From: an uncultured Prevotellaceae bacterium | GTDB taxonomy: Bacteria > Bacteroidota > Bacteroidia > Bacteroidales > Bacteroidaceae | Length of the DNA stretch: 64,000 bases | Assembly (NCBI GenBank): GCA_900318815.1 | Contig: ONMA01000027.1 | Span: 1 to 64,000 of the forward strand | Direction: 5' to 3' | Shown: piece by piece, positions 1-7,604 of the stretch | How positions within the stretch are numbered: the first letter of the stretch is position 1 | Layout: each line of letters begins with the position of its first letter | The notes under the pieces: generated by a model | Databases searched by the model: none | Told to the model about the DNA's origin: nothing | Seen by the model: the letters and a program-made list of their open reading frames with translations, nothing else | Made by a program: the position numbers and the translations under genes

Positions 1-272
1 GCACGACGAAAGCTTGGACTACGCAGAACGACGTGAATGGCTACAAATTCACTGGCAGTAACGGCGGCGAGGTGTTCCTTCCCGCTGCGGGCTACCGCGA
101 TGGTACTAGTTTGTACTACGCAGGGTCTTATGGCTACTACTGGTCATCGACGAACAATAGTATTGGCACTTCCCACCTCATATACTTCAATAGTGACAAC
201 GGTGGGTATATTTACTGTGGCATCGACGGTCGCGAGCAAGGTCGGTCCGTGCGCCCCGTGTATTCAAACTGA
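1..272 (+). CDS. Secreted protein C-terminus, FISUMP/DUF1566-like domain (5' partial)
   Basis: The reading frame is open from the window edge (first full codon at base 3) to TGA at 270-272, so the start is missing. The visible ~90 residues contain NGYKFTGSNGG, LPAAGYRDG, YYWSST and QGRSVRPVY. This pattern of a Gly/Tyr-rich stretch, an Arg-rich closing strand and a final VRPV is typical of the Fibrobacter succinogenes major paralogous domain and DUF1566-like domains, which end many secreted surface proteins in Bacteroidales. Such domains are extracellular and probably bind or present something; the substrate is unknown. A GTG at 33 and an out-of-frame ATG at 37 are internal and not starts. The frame and the end are certain; the family call is by motif memory only. 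Confidence 0.7.
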   Translation, partial: TTKAWTTQNDVNGYKFTGSNGGEVFLPAAGYRDGTSLYYAGSYGYYWSSTNNSIGTSHLIYFNSDNGGYIYCGIDGREQGRSVRPVYSN

Positions 273-283
273 CCATGCACCCG

Positions 284-348
284 TTGGGGCGGATTTGCCG
301 CTCGGCATCCCGCAGGGTGACGCTTGGCTTGCCAAGAATCCGCCCCAA
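284..348. repeat. Inverted repeat after the first gene
   Basis: Twelve-base arms TTGGGGCGGATT (284-295) and AATCCGCCCCAA (337-348) are exact complements around a 41-base loop. The position just after a stop codon suggests a transcript end, but there is no T-run. Further on, GCAACGCGCTCTTT is directly repeated at about 365-395. Confidence 0.5.
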
Positions 349-488
349 TTGAATATCAGCATTTGCAACGCGCTCTTTAGTGCAACGCGCTCTTTGACTT
401 ACTGAGACAAACGGATAATATCTGAGGGATAAGGGACGGAAATTATCAGAAATTATGATAATTATTTCAGTTTCTGTCAGAATCTTCG

Positions 489-496
489 TATCTTTG
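489..496 (+). promoter_or_regulatory. Promoter -7 box, TATCTTTG
   Basis: This matches the Bacteroidetes TAnnTTTG box followed by GCAG. It lies 30 bases before the ATG at 527 and would drive the small ORF and the lipoprotein after it. Confidence 0.7.
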
Positions 497-526
497 CAGC
501 CGAATTTTCAAATACATAACGTTATA

Positions 527-670
527 ATGCAATTGGTCAGCAGCCACGGCATCGTGCTACTCGAACGCGAGAAGCCCCGTCCGGCAAGCAGCAAGAATGC
601 GACGCTCTATGTCCGCCGCATGTCTCAGGGTATGAAGAAAGCCACCCCCACCAACAATGCCGACATATAA
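527..670 (+). CDS. Small hypothetical protein, 47 aa
   Basis: The first ATG after the promoter at 489-496 is at 527 and opens 47 codons, beginning MQLVSSHGIVLLEREKPRP and ending at TAA 668-670. The product is basic and has no membrane segment or motif that I recognise. The next gene starts 43 bases later, so the two may share a transcript. A longer frame starting at 455 would begin upstream of the promoter and is therefore not used. It could be a true small protein or just a long leader of the lipoprotein gene; I cannot tell which. Confidence 0.4.
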   Translation: MQLVSSHGIVLLEREKPRPASSKNATLYVRRMSQGMKKATPTNNADI

Positions 671-713
671 GAAAGAATTCAATAATTAATTTATCAAATT
701 ACAAACTAATTTT

Positions 714-2147
714 ATGAGAAAAATCATGCAATGGGTGCTGGCCGCCACTCTCGTTTGCGGCGCAAGCGCATTCACATCGTGTTCGTCGGACAACGACGAC
801 AACCCCGCCCAGGAGCAGGCGAAGAAGAACCGCAAGGAATTCGTGGAGCATACCCGTGCCACGATGAAGGACTTGGCAGAGAACCTGAACTTCTTTTCCT
901 GGACTTCAGCCTCGCTGATTAACCAGCACATCAACTGGAAAATACTGAACAACCCAGAGTTTGAGAAGGCCATCAGCACCGCTTTCTTCATAAAAGCCAA
1001 GCAGAGCATTAAGCCCGTGGAAGAGGGCAGTGCACTGGCCGCAAACGGCTTCACAATGTATGCCACCGTTAACCTGACTGAATTCAACTATCGCTTCAGG
1101 GCAAAAGAAGATTTCTCGGGCTTCGACATGGAAGAGGCCGACGACTTTGAGATTATCCTCAACACCAGGAATCCGGCAACACAACGTGTGGATTCGGAAA
1201 CGATGAAGATAACACTGAAAGCAGGCGGAAATACCAGTTTCATGACGGTGCTGCCCGCTCGTGAACAGGAGGGACTGGCACTCGTCATACTTGTGCCGAC
1301 GGAGTTCAGTTTCGACCTCTCCACCAAATTTACCGGCGAATGGGTGAGCAACTACTCAGGCTCTTTCAAGAATCAGATAACGACGCAGGATGGCACATCC
1401 TTCTTCCAGATAGGCCGCGACAGTTGGAGCGTCAGCGGAGAAATCAGCAGTTACATGGAGCTGCCGAATGTAAACAAGAAAGCCGACCGCACCAAGCTCA
1501 TTTTCTCCTTTGCAAACGACAGAGTGAACCACAAACTTAACACTTCACTTAGCTGGGAGCAGAACGGGCGCAAGATGGTTGACCTATTCATCAAGGATAC
1601 CGGCGATGAAACGGGCGGCTTGGCCAATATCGACCTGACGCAGTTCAACTCGATGTCATCCATTCTCGATGTCCTGGCTGCCGCGCTGTCCACACGCAGT
1701 CTTGACGAAGCCAAGGTCACCCTGCTCGACGACCTCACCACCACCATCAGTGTCAGCGACATGCAGAAAGCACTCGAACTCTCACGCGCCTCTGCCTCTG
1801 CCCGCCGCAACTATGCCGACGAGGCAACCATCGACCAGTACACCCAGCAGCTGAACGAACTGGTAAAGGCCGAGATGACCTGCAAGGGCGTCAGCCAGTC
1901 CATCCCTATGCACCTTGTGACGCAGAAGTTCGGCGTTGACTACTGGACGATGCCCGCCTTCAACTTCGCCGACGAGAACGGTTACGTTGCGCTCAATGAC
2001 CTGCTCGACCCCGAGTCTGTGCAGTATGGCATCAACATCATTGACCACGCCGCCGAGCCTATGCAGCAGAGCATCGTAGTCGTGCGCCAGTTGTTGCAGT
2101 ACCTCCAGACCCTTATGGGCACCATGCAACAGCAGGGCAAGGAGTGA
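714..2147 (+). CDS. Lipoprotein of unknown function, 477 aa
   Basis: The N-terminus MRKIMQWVLAATLVCGASAFTSC is a signal peptide with a lipobox, so Cys23 is probably acylated and the protein is anchored in a membrane, most likely the outer one. The mature part starts with an acidic SSDNDDNPAQEQ linker, a common export signal for surface lipoproteins in Bacteroidetes. The rest is mixed alpha/beta with no catalytic motif I recognise; a Ser/Ala/Arg-rich stretch (about residues 350-365) and a helical Gln-rich C-terminus are visible. The probable promoter is at 489-496. No partner gene is adjacent. The gene call is firm, the function open. Confidence 0.9.
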   Translation: MRKIMQWVLAATLVCGASAFTSCSSDNDDNPAQEQAKKNRKEFVEHTRATMKDLAENLNFFSWTSASLINQHINWKILNNPEFEKAISTAFFIKAKQSIKPVEEGSALAANGFTMYATVNLTEFNYRFRAKEDFSGFDMEEADDFEIILNTRNPATQRVDSETMKITLKAGGNTSFMTVLPAREQEGLALVILVPTEFSFDLSTKFTGEWVSNYSGSFKNQITTQDGTSFFQIGRDSWSVSGEISSYMELPNVNKKADRTKLIFSFANDRVNHKLNTSLSWEQNGRKMVDLFIKDTGDETGGLANIDLTQFNSMSSILDVLAAALSTRSLDEAKVTLLDDLTTTISVSDMQKALELSRASASARRNYADEATIDQYTQQLNELVKAEMTCKGVSQSIPMHLVTQKFGVDYWTMPAFNFADENGYVALNDLLDPESVQYGINIIDHAAEPMQQSIVVVRQLLQYLQTLMGTMQQQGKE

Positions 2148-2285
2148 CCCTCTCCGCCCTCAGCGGTGCTTCTGCGCGGCAACAAGAAGCTGTCTGAGCC
2201 CGGCAAACTCTTAAAAGAAGCAGTGTCAAATTTAACAAACAACGGAAAAAGTCCCAAAACATTTGCAATATTCGAAAATAATTTT

Positions 2286-2293
2286 TATCTTTG
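2286..2293 (+). promoter_or_regulatory. Promoter (TTTG at 2262-2265, TATCTTTG at 2286-2293)
   Basis: Both boxes of the Bacteroidetes consensus are present with a 20-base spacer. No gene follows; the expected start near 2300 is directly followed by a terminator-like hairpin. Confidence 0.7.
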
Positions 2294-2299
2294 CACCGT

Positions 2300-2343
2300 T
2301 GATTCCCGGCAGCCTCTGAATTTCAAGCTGTCGGGCTGTTTTT
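2300..2343 (+). ncRNA. Candidate very short transcript ending in an intrinsic terminator
   Basis: Downstream of the promoter at 2286-2293, CCCGGCAGC (2305-2313) pairs with GCTGTCGGG (2327-2335, one G-U pair) and is followed by CTGTTTTTA. A transcript from this promoter would be only ~45 nt. It may be a small RNA, or the hairpin may be the terminator of the lipoprotein gene with a chance promoter in front. Confidence 0.4.
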
Positions 2344-2354
2344 ATAATACAGGC

Positions 2355-2390
2355 TTTTTCCGTTATGCGAAGGTTCGCATAACGGAAAAA
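2355..2390. terminator. Bidirectional hairpin with T/A flanks
   Basis: Perfect 17-base arms (2355-2371 and 2374-2390) around a 2-base centre, starting with TTTTT and ending with AAAAA. It can end transcription on the minus strand from the gene at 2601-2999 and also on the plus strand. Confidence 0.6.
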
Positions 2391-2398
2391 ATGCGAAC

Positions 2399-2530
2399 TT
2401 AGCAAAAATGGGCAAATTGCCAGAAGGTGTTGACTTGGATAATCCATGCTGCTGTGCTTCGGTCTATTTCATCTAACGACTTATCGCAGACCATCAGCTC
2501 GTTTTCGTAGCTCCCGCCAAAAGCTATCAT
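2399..2530 (-). CDS. Possible small protein, 43 aa
   Basis: A minus-strand ATG (2530-2528) opens MIAFGGSYENELMVCDKSLD and continues to a TAA at 2401-2399, ending in WQFAHFC. It lies 70 bases after the stop of the gene at 2601-2999, in the same direction, and before the hairpin at 2355-2390. The composition looks protein-like, but no ribosome-binding site or family is recognisable. It may be a real small gene or the fragment of a lost one. Confidence 0.25.
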   Translation of the reverse strand: MIAFGGSYENELMVCDKSLDEIDRSTAAWIIQVNTFWQFAHFC

Positions 2531-2600
2531 GTCAAGCTCTATCGGACTTTATACAAACTTGACAATACAATCTATGCATATAGGTTTTTCTGTTATCACA

Positions 2601-2999
2601 TCAATAAATACATTGGCAGGGTGCATATATGGGGCCAAACTCTTCAATAAGGAACTGTTCAGAGTCTGCCTCCCAAAGATTCGCAGCCTTTGCCCACTGC
2701 TCGATGAGTTTTTCTTGCAGCTCATCTATTTCCCAGTTAGCTGGGCATCCTTCGCCGCTTTCAGCATGGCTACTTGCTGTAATGCTTGCTGTCGCGTAGC
2801 ATGCGATGATGGACGCCCCAATGAGAGGCGCACCTGCCGAGCAGAGTCCTGCATGCTCTTGTAGATTGAATCTATGAAAATCTTCTGTCCCATTTTGTAT
2901 GTCGTTTATGTATTTGTTGATTTCTTCTAAGGTCGTTTTGGTAAAGCCATCGCGGGCTATTGCTCCAAATATAGTATCTATGTTATGTTCGTAGTCCAT
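2601..2999 (-). CDS. Hypothetical protein, 132 aa
   Basis: The start is taken at ATG 2999 (MDYEHNIDTIFGAIARDGF). A GTG at 3017 in the same frame would overlap the promoter box at 3017-3024 and cannot be used by that transcript. The protein is acidic, with an N-terminal helical region (about residues 1-45), a Gly/Ala-rich low-hydrophobicity middle (SAGAPLIGASIIACYATASITASS, about 54-77; perhaps a membrane-associated or helical segment), and an acidic C-terminus with EIDELQEKLIEQW. I do not recognise the family. It stands alone between repeat-rich intergenic stretches and is slightly AT-richer than the housekeeping genes. Confidence 0.65.
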   Translation of the reverse strand: MDYEHNIDTIFGAIARDGFTKTTLEEINKYINDIQNGTEDFHRFNLQEHAGLCSAGAPLIGASIIACYATASITASSHAESGEGCPANWEIDELQEKLIEQWAKAANLWEADSEQFLIEEFGPIYAPCQCIY

Positions 3000-3016
3000 A
3001 ATTCGGAATTTGGCCA

Positions 3017-3024
3017 CAAAGGTA
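3017..3024 (-). promoter_or_regulatory. Promoter -7 box, TACCTTTG on the minus strand
   Basis: Complement of CAAAGGTA, 17 bases before the ATG at 2999. It decides the start of the 132-aa gene. Confidence 0.6.
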
Positions 3025-3130
3025 ACAATTTATTTTGAGAAAAGATTCACTTCCTTTCACCTTTTATATATTATTAGGCGAATTTCTCTATTCCCTTAGG
3101 CTTACGCCGCTTCCCGATTAACGGGAAGGT

Positions 3131-3325
3131 TTAGCTCGACGGCCCGAAGGGGAAAGTCAATGCACAAATGTCGAAGAAGTCGTAGCGCTCGTTGACGATA
3201 CTCTCGTCGCGACGGCAGCGCAGAGCCTCGGCCTTTTCGCGCATGCGGTCGTTGTAGTCCTTCTCGCGCTGCGACTTCGGCTTGGCGTAGATGTAGATGC
3301 CCAGCGATTCATGGGCGCATAACCT
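3131..3325 (-). pseudogene. Remnant of a phage-type integrase N-terminal region
   Basis: The minus frame reads ...CAHESLGIYIYAKPKSQREK then DYNDRMREKAEALRCRRDES, ending ...YDFFD followed by unrelated residues and a stop at 3131. This matches the linker between the arm-binding and core-binding domains of Bacteroidetes tyrosine recombinases (L-x-I-Y-x-x-P-x-x-x-x-E-K-x-x-N-x-x-x-x-x-x-A-E). There is no start codon (a stop lies at 3326-3328) and no catalytic domain. An overlapping MKVMRP in another frame suggests a frameshift. It marks an old mobile element insertion. Confidence 0.5.
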
Positions 3326-3446
3326 TCATTGTGGAATCTCGGGGACAGGTCAATTGATTCAAGTCCAAAAACTTAAAGGGCGGGAAGCCGCACCGACATC
3401 CTCGGCCTCGGCCATTCCCGGGTGGAAAATACCGTACTGTGCGGAA

Positions 3447-3650
3447 GACGCTGAAAGCGTCACCTCTCAGTAGCCGTAGTGTCCGAAGGACCTACGGATA
3501 ACAGAAAGAGAGAGAAAAGCACGCTGAAAGGCAACGGGTAGGCGAGCGTAGCTCGGGCGCTCCAGCTCTGCTGGCTTGCTACCATCGGGACGCAAGAATA
3601 AGACGCTACGCTCGTACCCCCGGCTACTGAGCGGAGACGCTTTCAGCGTC
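3447..3650. mobile_element. MITE-like element with ~30-bp terminal inverted repeats
   Basis: The left end (GACGCTGAAAGCGTCACC at 3447) and right end (…GACGCTTTCAGCGTC to 3650) are inverted copies over about 30 bases (27 matches counted). The interior contains further small palindromes and the string GGCAACGGGTAGGCGAG. A related, larger copy lies at 35217-35564. The open frames across it are not genes. No transposase is encoded, so any mobility would be in trans. Confidence 0.6.
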
Positions 3651-3704
3651 ATACTCCTGAGTTCAACCGCAACAGGTCGAAATTTTTTGCCATTTTTTGA
3701 ACAT

Positions 3705-4105
3705 CTGTCACTTTTGGCCATAACCTATTTATTATTAGATAGTTATCTTGAGTGACACTTCTTTTTTACCTGTCACTACTATCACTCACAGCAAAACAAC
3801 TTGTTTTGCCTTCCAAAGTGCCGTCTTTTGCCTTTGCAAAAGCTATCTTTGCAATAGCAAAACAACTTGTTTTGCATTATGAGTCAATATCCCTTCCACT
3901 CCGAAAGCCAATCCTTTAACTATTCAATACACAACGGAGCAGCTTTGCTCACCGTCAAAACGGGGAATGAATCACGTGAACAGAACTGACGTTTGGAGAA
4001 TGTAGCCTTGACAGTGACAGATAGTGACAGGTAAAAATTACCTGTCACCATGTTTATCATTCTGAATATAAGATAGTTACGACAAAAAGTGACACTTTGT
4101 TGATT
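3705..4105. repeat. Iteron-hairpin-iteron module, copy 1 (GTGACA word)
   Basis: Both edges carry short iterated words of the type TGTCACT/GTGACAG (for example 3735-3785 and 4008-4050). The centre carries two copies of the perfect palindrome GCAAAACAACTTGTTTTGC (3791-3809 and 3857-3875) with a third small inverted repeat between them. The right edge (GTTTATCATT...TATAA...GTTA...AAAAAGTG, about 4050-4100) aligns with the edge of the modules at 35041-35880 and 58440-58830. No gene lies here. Confidence 0.55.
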
Positions 4106-4144
4106 TTTACTATCTTTTTTTTCAGTTTGTTCAAAGGATTGTTA

Positions 4145-5263
4145 TTATTTGTTCAGTAATTCGGTGATAAGTGGGACAATCTGCTTGCGCGATGGGTTGT
4201 CGGGGGTATAGCAGACTCCGGGGCGCAGCGACGGGCCGTAGATGGCCTCGGCAATGGCTTGGGCACCTTCGCCATAATAGATGAAGTATAAGCCCTCTTC
4301 CACGTAGGGGTGGTCGGCACTGTCGGCACCGGTATTGGGTACGAGGTTGTCGATTTTGGCCACCATCATCTGGCGTCCACGCTGCTGCATCACAGCGGGC
4401 ATCACGGCCAGCATGCGGTCGATGAAGGCCTCCATCCCGTCCTGTTTGCAAGCAAGGCTGCCAAATCCCAACAGGCGGCCATTGATGTCATATTCCTTAT
4501 AGTCAGAGAGGAATGTCTCGGCATCTGTCATGCCGGAATAGTCGTAGGCAGCTTCCGACATGCCACGGTCGAGGCGTGCCGCCGAGTCAGCACTGATGCT
4601 GAGCTGTGCGGTCAGGTCGAGCCAAGCCGTGGAGTCGATGCCTCGGGTGGTGGACTTCGACAGGTTGCGCGTGTCGCTGATGATGCCAGCCAGAAGGATG
4701 CGCGCAGTCTCGTTGTCAATGGCTACACCCTGCTCACGGTAGGTCTTATAGACGATGGTAGCCGTGGAGCCCACCATCTCGCGGCGCACGAAGGGAATGC
4801 CGGCATCGGCGATGTCGCCCTCCACATGGTGGTCTATTTTCTGCAAGATGACGGCCTGCCGTGCCCCTGCGACGCACTGGGTGTAGTCGGTGTGGTCGGT
4901 CAGGATGAGGCGCGTCTGCGGCACCACGCTGTCTTTCAACTCGGGCAGGGTGATGCCGAACACGCGGGCTATGTATTCCGTCTCGCGGTTCATCGTACTC
5001 GACACCTTGGCCTTGCAGTTGTAACCCAAGGTACGCATGAGCTTGGCGTAGGCCAATGCCGAGGTCACGGCATCCACGTCGGGGGTGCGGTGGCCATAGA
5101 CAAAGCAGGTGTCCGTGCCCCAGTCGAGCCCGCGCAGCATCGTCCGGAATGCGGTCTCTTCGGCAACCGAATCCTCCTCCTTATGACACGACGACATGGT
5201 ACATACCAGACTGCACAGTAGCAGGACGACCATCAACTCACATACTAACTTCAAATCTTTCAT
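4145..5263 (-). CDS. Exported DHH-family pyrophosphatase-like lipoprotein
   Basis: The sequence follows manganese-dependent inorganic pyrophosphatases (family II, PpaC; PPi + H2O to 2 Pi): GHRTPDVDAVTSALAYAKLM near residue 50 (His-x-x-x-Asp-x-Asp), ILTDHTDY, the DHH motif in KIDHHVEG, VGSTATIVYKTY, GIISDTRNL and a C-terminal DHHA2-like domain with SRKQIVPLI. Length (372 aa) is slightly above the family norm because of an N-terminal signal. The start at 5263 gives MKDLKLVCELMVVLLLCSLV...SSC, a lipobox; an in-frame ATG at 5287 would lie before the likely transcript start. Pyrophosphatases are normally cytosolic, so a lipid-anchored form outside the cytoplasm is unusual; the substrate could be another phosphoanhydride or phosphodiester. 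It appears monocistronic, with a near-consensus promoter (CTACTTTG) at 5298-5305. Confidence 0.85.
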   Translation of the reverse strand: MKDLKLVCELMVVLLLCSLVCTMSSCHKEEDSVAEETAFRTMLRGLDWGTDTCFVYGHRTPDVDAVTSALAYAKLMRTLGYNCKAKVSSTMNRETEYIARVFGITLPELKDSVVPQTRLILTDHTDYTQCVAGARQAVILQKIDHHVEGDIADAGIPFVRREMVGSTATIVYKTYREQGVAIDNETARILLAGIISDTRNLSKSTTRGIDSTAWLDLTAQLSISADSAARLDRGMSEAAYDYSGMTDAETFLSDYKEYDINGRLLGFGSLACKQDGMEAFIDRMLAVMPAVMQQRGRQMMVAKIDNLVPNTGADSADHPYVEEGLYFIYYGEGAQAIAEAIYGPSLRPGVCYTPDNPSRKQIVPLITELLNK

Positions 5264-5310
5264 GTTTATTTCTTTTTTCAAGTGCAAAAAAACACTGCAA
5301 AGTAGCCAAT

Positions 5311-5583
5311 TTATTTTATTTCCTCATGGGCATAGTTCTGGTAGTTGCCTAAGATCTGCTCTATATGTATGACCTCTGAACAGGAGTCCCATGTGACGCC
5401 ACCACCCATGAGATACCATTTGTGGCGCTCGCTGACAGGTACTCGTTTCAACGAGGGGAATGCCGAGATGGGCATCACCACTGAGCGACCATCTTGCAGG
5501 TCAACCTGAAACTTTCCACGCTTGGGGAATGACAGCCGCTTTATCTTCGGCTCCACGTTCCAATATCCTTCTGTTTTATACAT
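5311..5583 (-). CDS. DUF2442 domain protein, 90 aa
   Basis: The order of signals fits DUF2442: an N-terminal strand (VEPKIKRLSFPKRGKFQVDL), DGRSVVMPISAFPSLKRV, then a conserved RHKWYLMGGGVTWDSCSE and IHIEQIL. These small proteins are usually encoded beside DUF4160 proteins and the pair is suspected to act as a toxin-antitoxin-like module; no biochemical role is established to my knowledge. Here the upstream partner (5587-5748) is truncated, so this gene may be an orphan. The start codon ATG 5583 lies three bases after the stop of that remnant. Confidence 0.8.
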   Translation of the reverse strand: MYKTEGYWNVEPKIKRLSFPKRGKFQVDLQDGRSVVMPISAFPSLKRVPVSERHKWYLMGGGVTWDSCSEVIHIEQILGNYQNYAHEEIK

Positions 5584-5586
5584 AAG

Positions 5587-5748
5587 CTATTTCGTTTTCT
5601 TTATTTTTATCACTCTGAGGGTCTTTCCTTGTTTGAAGAGATTCCACTGCTTAAGCAGCCTCTCACGATATTCTGTCGCGATAGATAAGACCTCCTTTAT
5701 CTGAGCGTCTGTCAGGTCTCCTTGTTTAAAATGTGTAACTTTGCACAA
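5587..5748 (-). pseudogene. Truncated DUF4160 gene (C-terminal part only)
   Basis: The minus frame reads LCKVTHFKQGDLTDAQIKEV, then LSIATEYRERLLKQWNLFKQ, then GKTLRVIKIKKTK and a stop. The L-x-x-x-Q-x-K-x-x-x...W-x-x-x-x-x-G-x-x-x-x-x-I-K-K ending is that of DUF4160 proteins encoded next to DUF2442. The normal N-terminal half (with its FFFYSNEHxPxHxH-like motif) is absent: only a TTG (5748) is available as a start, and a stop lies a short way upstream. A deletion between this point and the hydrolase gene probably removed the start. Confidence 0.5.
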
Positions 5749-5783
5749 GTTTTTATTATTTGCACTATGAAGTCTGTATTAAA

Positions 5784-7598
5784 TTATTCTCGACTCAGCA
5801 TAGTCGAAACGGGCTCAAGCCAGTCACGGAGCTGACGTTCGTAGCGCGAGGCAGGTGTCTCGGTGGCGTCAAGCGCCTTGAGCAATCGGGCAGGTTCCTC
5901 CTCGACGGCGGGCTGCTCGCAGAGATAGACAACGAGGTCGTTGAAGAACTGATTCAAGTCGAAGCCAGAGTCTTCCGACATCTCCATGAGGTCCTGCGTG
6001 GTGAATCCCACCTTGGCCAGTTGCTCGTCGAGCATCATGGCAATCATCTGCTGGTCGGGCACGACGGTCTCACCCTCACCGGCACCCGTGAGCTTCTCCA
6101 CGAGTCCGAGGATGAGCGAACGGCAGTCAAGCCCCATCGCATCGAGCTGGCGCATCGTCATGACAAGATCCACCGACTCCTGGCCAACGAGCATGGCGTA
6201 GGCGGGATTCAGTTGGCCGTCGGTGTACATCATGGGCCAAGCCTTTATGGCAGCCAGCGTCTGGACGTAGTAGACGAGCGTGGCCTTGAGATGCCCCAAC
6301 TTAGGCACCACGAAGTTAGTCTGCAGGTTAGTCCTGCCAGGGATGATGCTCGGCACGAAGCCCTTGCTTGCGAGGAACGGAAGGATGGGACGCGCACACT
6401 GGAGGGGCACATAGTCATCGCCGCGCGAGTGGAAGATGAATAGACGCTGCGAGAGGTCGGGCGTCCAGTCATCATTGGTCAGGTTGAAGCCACCCAGAAT
6501 ATCCTGGATCAGCATGCTCTGCTCCGACGTTAAGTCGCAGTAAGGCCCGGCGAGAATCTCGTGAATCTTCTTCTCGCGTCCGATGCTGTCGCAGATGGGC
6601 CACGACGAGAAGTTCTTCGACAGCACCAGCTCGCCGATACGGTCGCAGATGTAGGGCTGGAACACCTCAGAATAGTCCATGTCGAGGCGTTGCGTCTCCT
6701 TGGTCGACACCATGAGCAACATAGGCACAGCATTATAGGCTGTGGAGTCGATGAGCACATACTGGCGGTAAGCCTCGCGCACATCATACGGGCCGCCGCC
6801 AGCAAAAGTCTTGTCGAACGAGATGCGGTCGGCATACTCCATGTCGCGCAGTTTCTGTGCGGCAAGCGCATCGAAGCCCCCGCTGGAATAGCCGATGTTG
6901 AAGCAGAGCGGCCCGTAGTCGAAGCCCCTGCGGTCGAGCAGTTCGCGTGCAGCAAGCAGTCCGTCGAGCGAGGCCCGGGCGTTAACCAGCCCCTGCATGA
7001 ACGCCTGCGGGAAGCGGACGGTGGCCCCGAAGCCATAGAAGTCGCTCTCCACGATGATGTAGTCAGGCTTCAGCGGGTTAGCCAGCAACATATTCTCCAG
7101 TTCGCCGTTGCTGATGGTAGGAGCCTCATTGCGGTGGAACTTGGTGTAGTGGTTCACCATCAGAATGCCCTCGCACTTGGCCTTTCCGCACCAGACCTCC
7201 TCCGGGATGAGGATGGTGCCGCTCAGCGTGACAGGCTCGCCGAAGGGGTCAGTGCTGGGATAGACGTAGTTCATCTTCATGATGGGGCGGTCAGAGTTGA
7301 GGTTCACGGGAACACCATCAACAGTGATGTCAAAGCTCAGCGTGTCGGGGTAGATGTCGGTGATGACCGCCTCGTTGCCCAGTTCCAGCATGGCCAGTTC
7401 GGCACCAGCGGCCACTATCTGCTCCCCGTCGTAGGTGGTGATGATGAGCGTGCCGTCGTCGCAGAAGTCAATGGCCGACAGTTCGCTACTGGTAAACACC
7501 TGCTGGGAGCCGTCAGCCAGCTTGATTCTAATGACCTTGGCCTCCACGGCGGTCAGCATGGCCACAAGGGCCATGAGGGTAAGTAGTATCTTCTTCAT
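5784..7598 (-). CDS. Secreted alpha/beta hydrolase (secretory lipase-like), 604 aa
   Basis: MKKILLTLMALVAMLTAVEA is a signal peptide. A short strand-rich segment follows (VIRIKLADGSQQVF...), also seen in the small secreted protein next door. The hydrolase fold carries the nucleophile elbow GYSSGG (near residue 237), an acid candidate in HSRGDDYVP and a His candidate in PKLGHLKA, in the correct order for a Ser-Asp-His triad. An N-terminal strand with SGTILIPEE and NHYTKFHRN fits secretory lipase or esterase families. The C-terminal ~130 residues are helical and acidic, without a sorting tail I recognise. The gene follows the 122-aa secreted gene by 6 bases, so both share the promoter at 7998-8005. 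The true substrate (lipid, sugar ester or peptide) is not visible. Confidence 0.85.
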   Translation of the reverse strand: MKKILLTLMALVAMLTAVEAKVIRIKLADGSQQVFTSSELSAIDFCDDGTLIITTYDGEQIVAAGAELAMLELGNEAVITDIYPDTLSFDITVDGVPVNLNSDRPIMKMNYVYPSTDPFGEPVTLSGTILIPEEVWCGKAKCEGILMVNHYTKFHRNEAPTISNGELENMLLANPLKPDYIIVESDFYGFGATVRFPQAFMQGLVNARASLDGLLAARELLDRRGFDYGPLCFNIGYSSGGFDALAAQKLRDMEYADRISFDKTFAGGGPYDVREAYRQYVLIDSTAYNAVPMLLMVSTKETQRLDMDYSEVFQPYICDRIGELVLSKNFSSWPICDSIGREKKIHEILAGPYCDLTSEQSMLIQDILGGFNLTNDDWTPDLSQRLFIFHSRGDDYVPLQCARPILPFLASKGFVPSIIPGRTNLQTNFVVPKLGHLKATLVYYVQTLAAIKAWPMMYTDGQLNPAYAMLVGQESVDLVMTMRQLDAMGLDCRSLILGLVEKLTGAGEGETVVPDQQMIAMMLDEQLAKVGFTTQDLMEMSEDSGFDLNQFFNDLVVYLCEQPAVEEEPARLLKALDATETPASRYERQLRDWLEPVSTMLSRE

Positions 7599-7604
7599 GG
7601 CCGT

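Noticed and set aside
2166..2402. 78-aa plus-strand frame after the lipoprotein
   Set aside because: It runs through a promoter and two hairpins and has no protein-like features.
3467..3721. 84-aa minus-strand frame (…MTLKASPLSSRG…)
   Set aside because: It lies across the MITE-like element. The peptide is the translation of a repeat that also appears at 35301-35675, without conservation as a protein.
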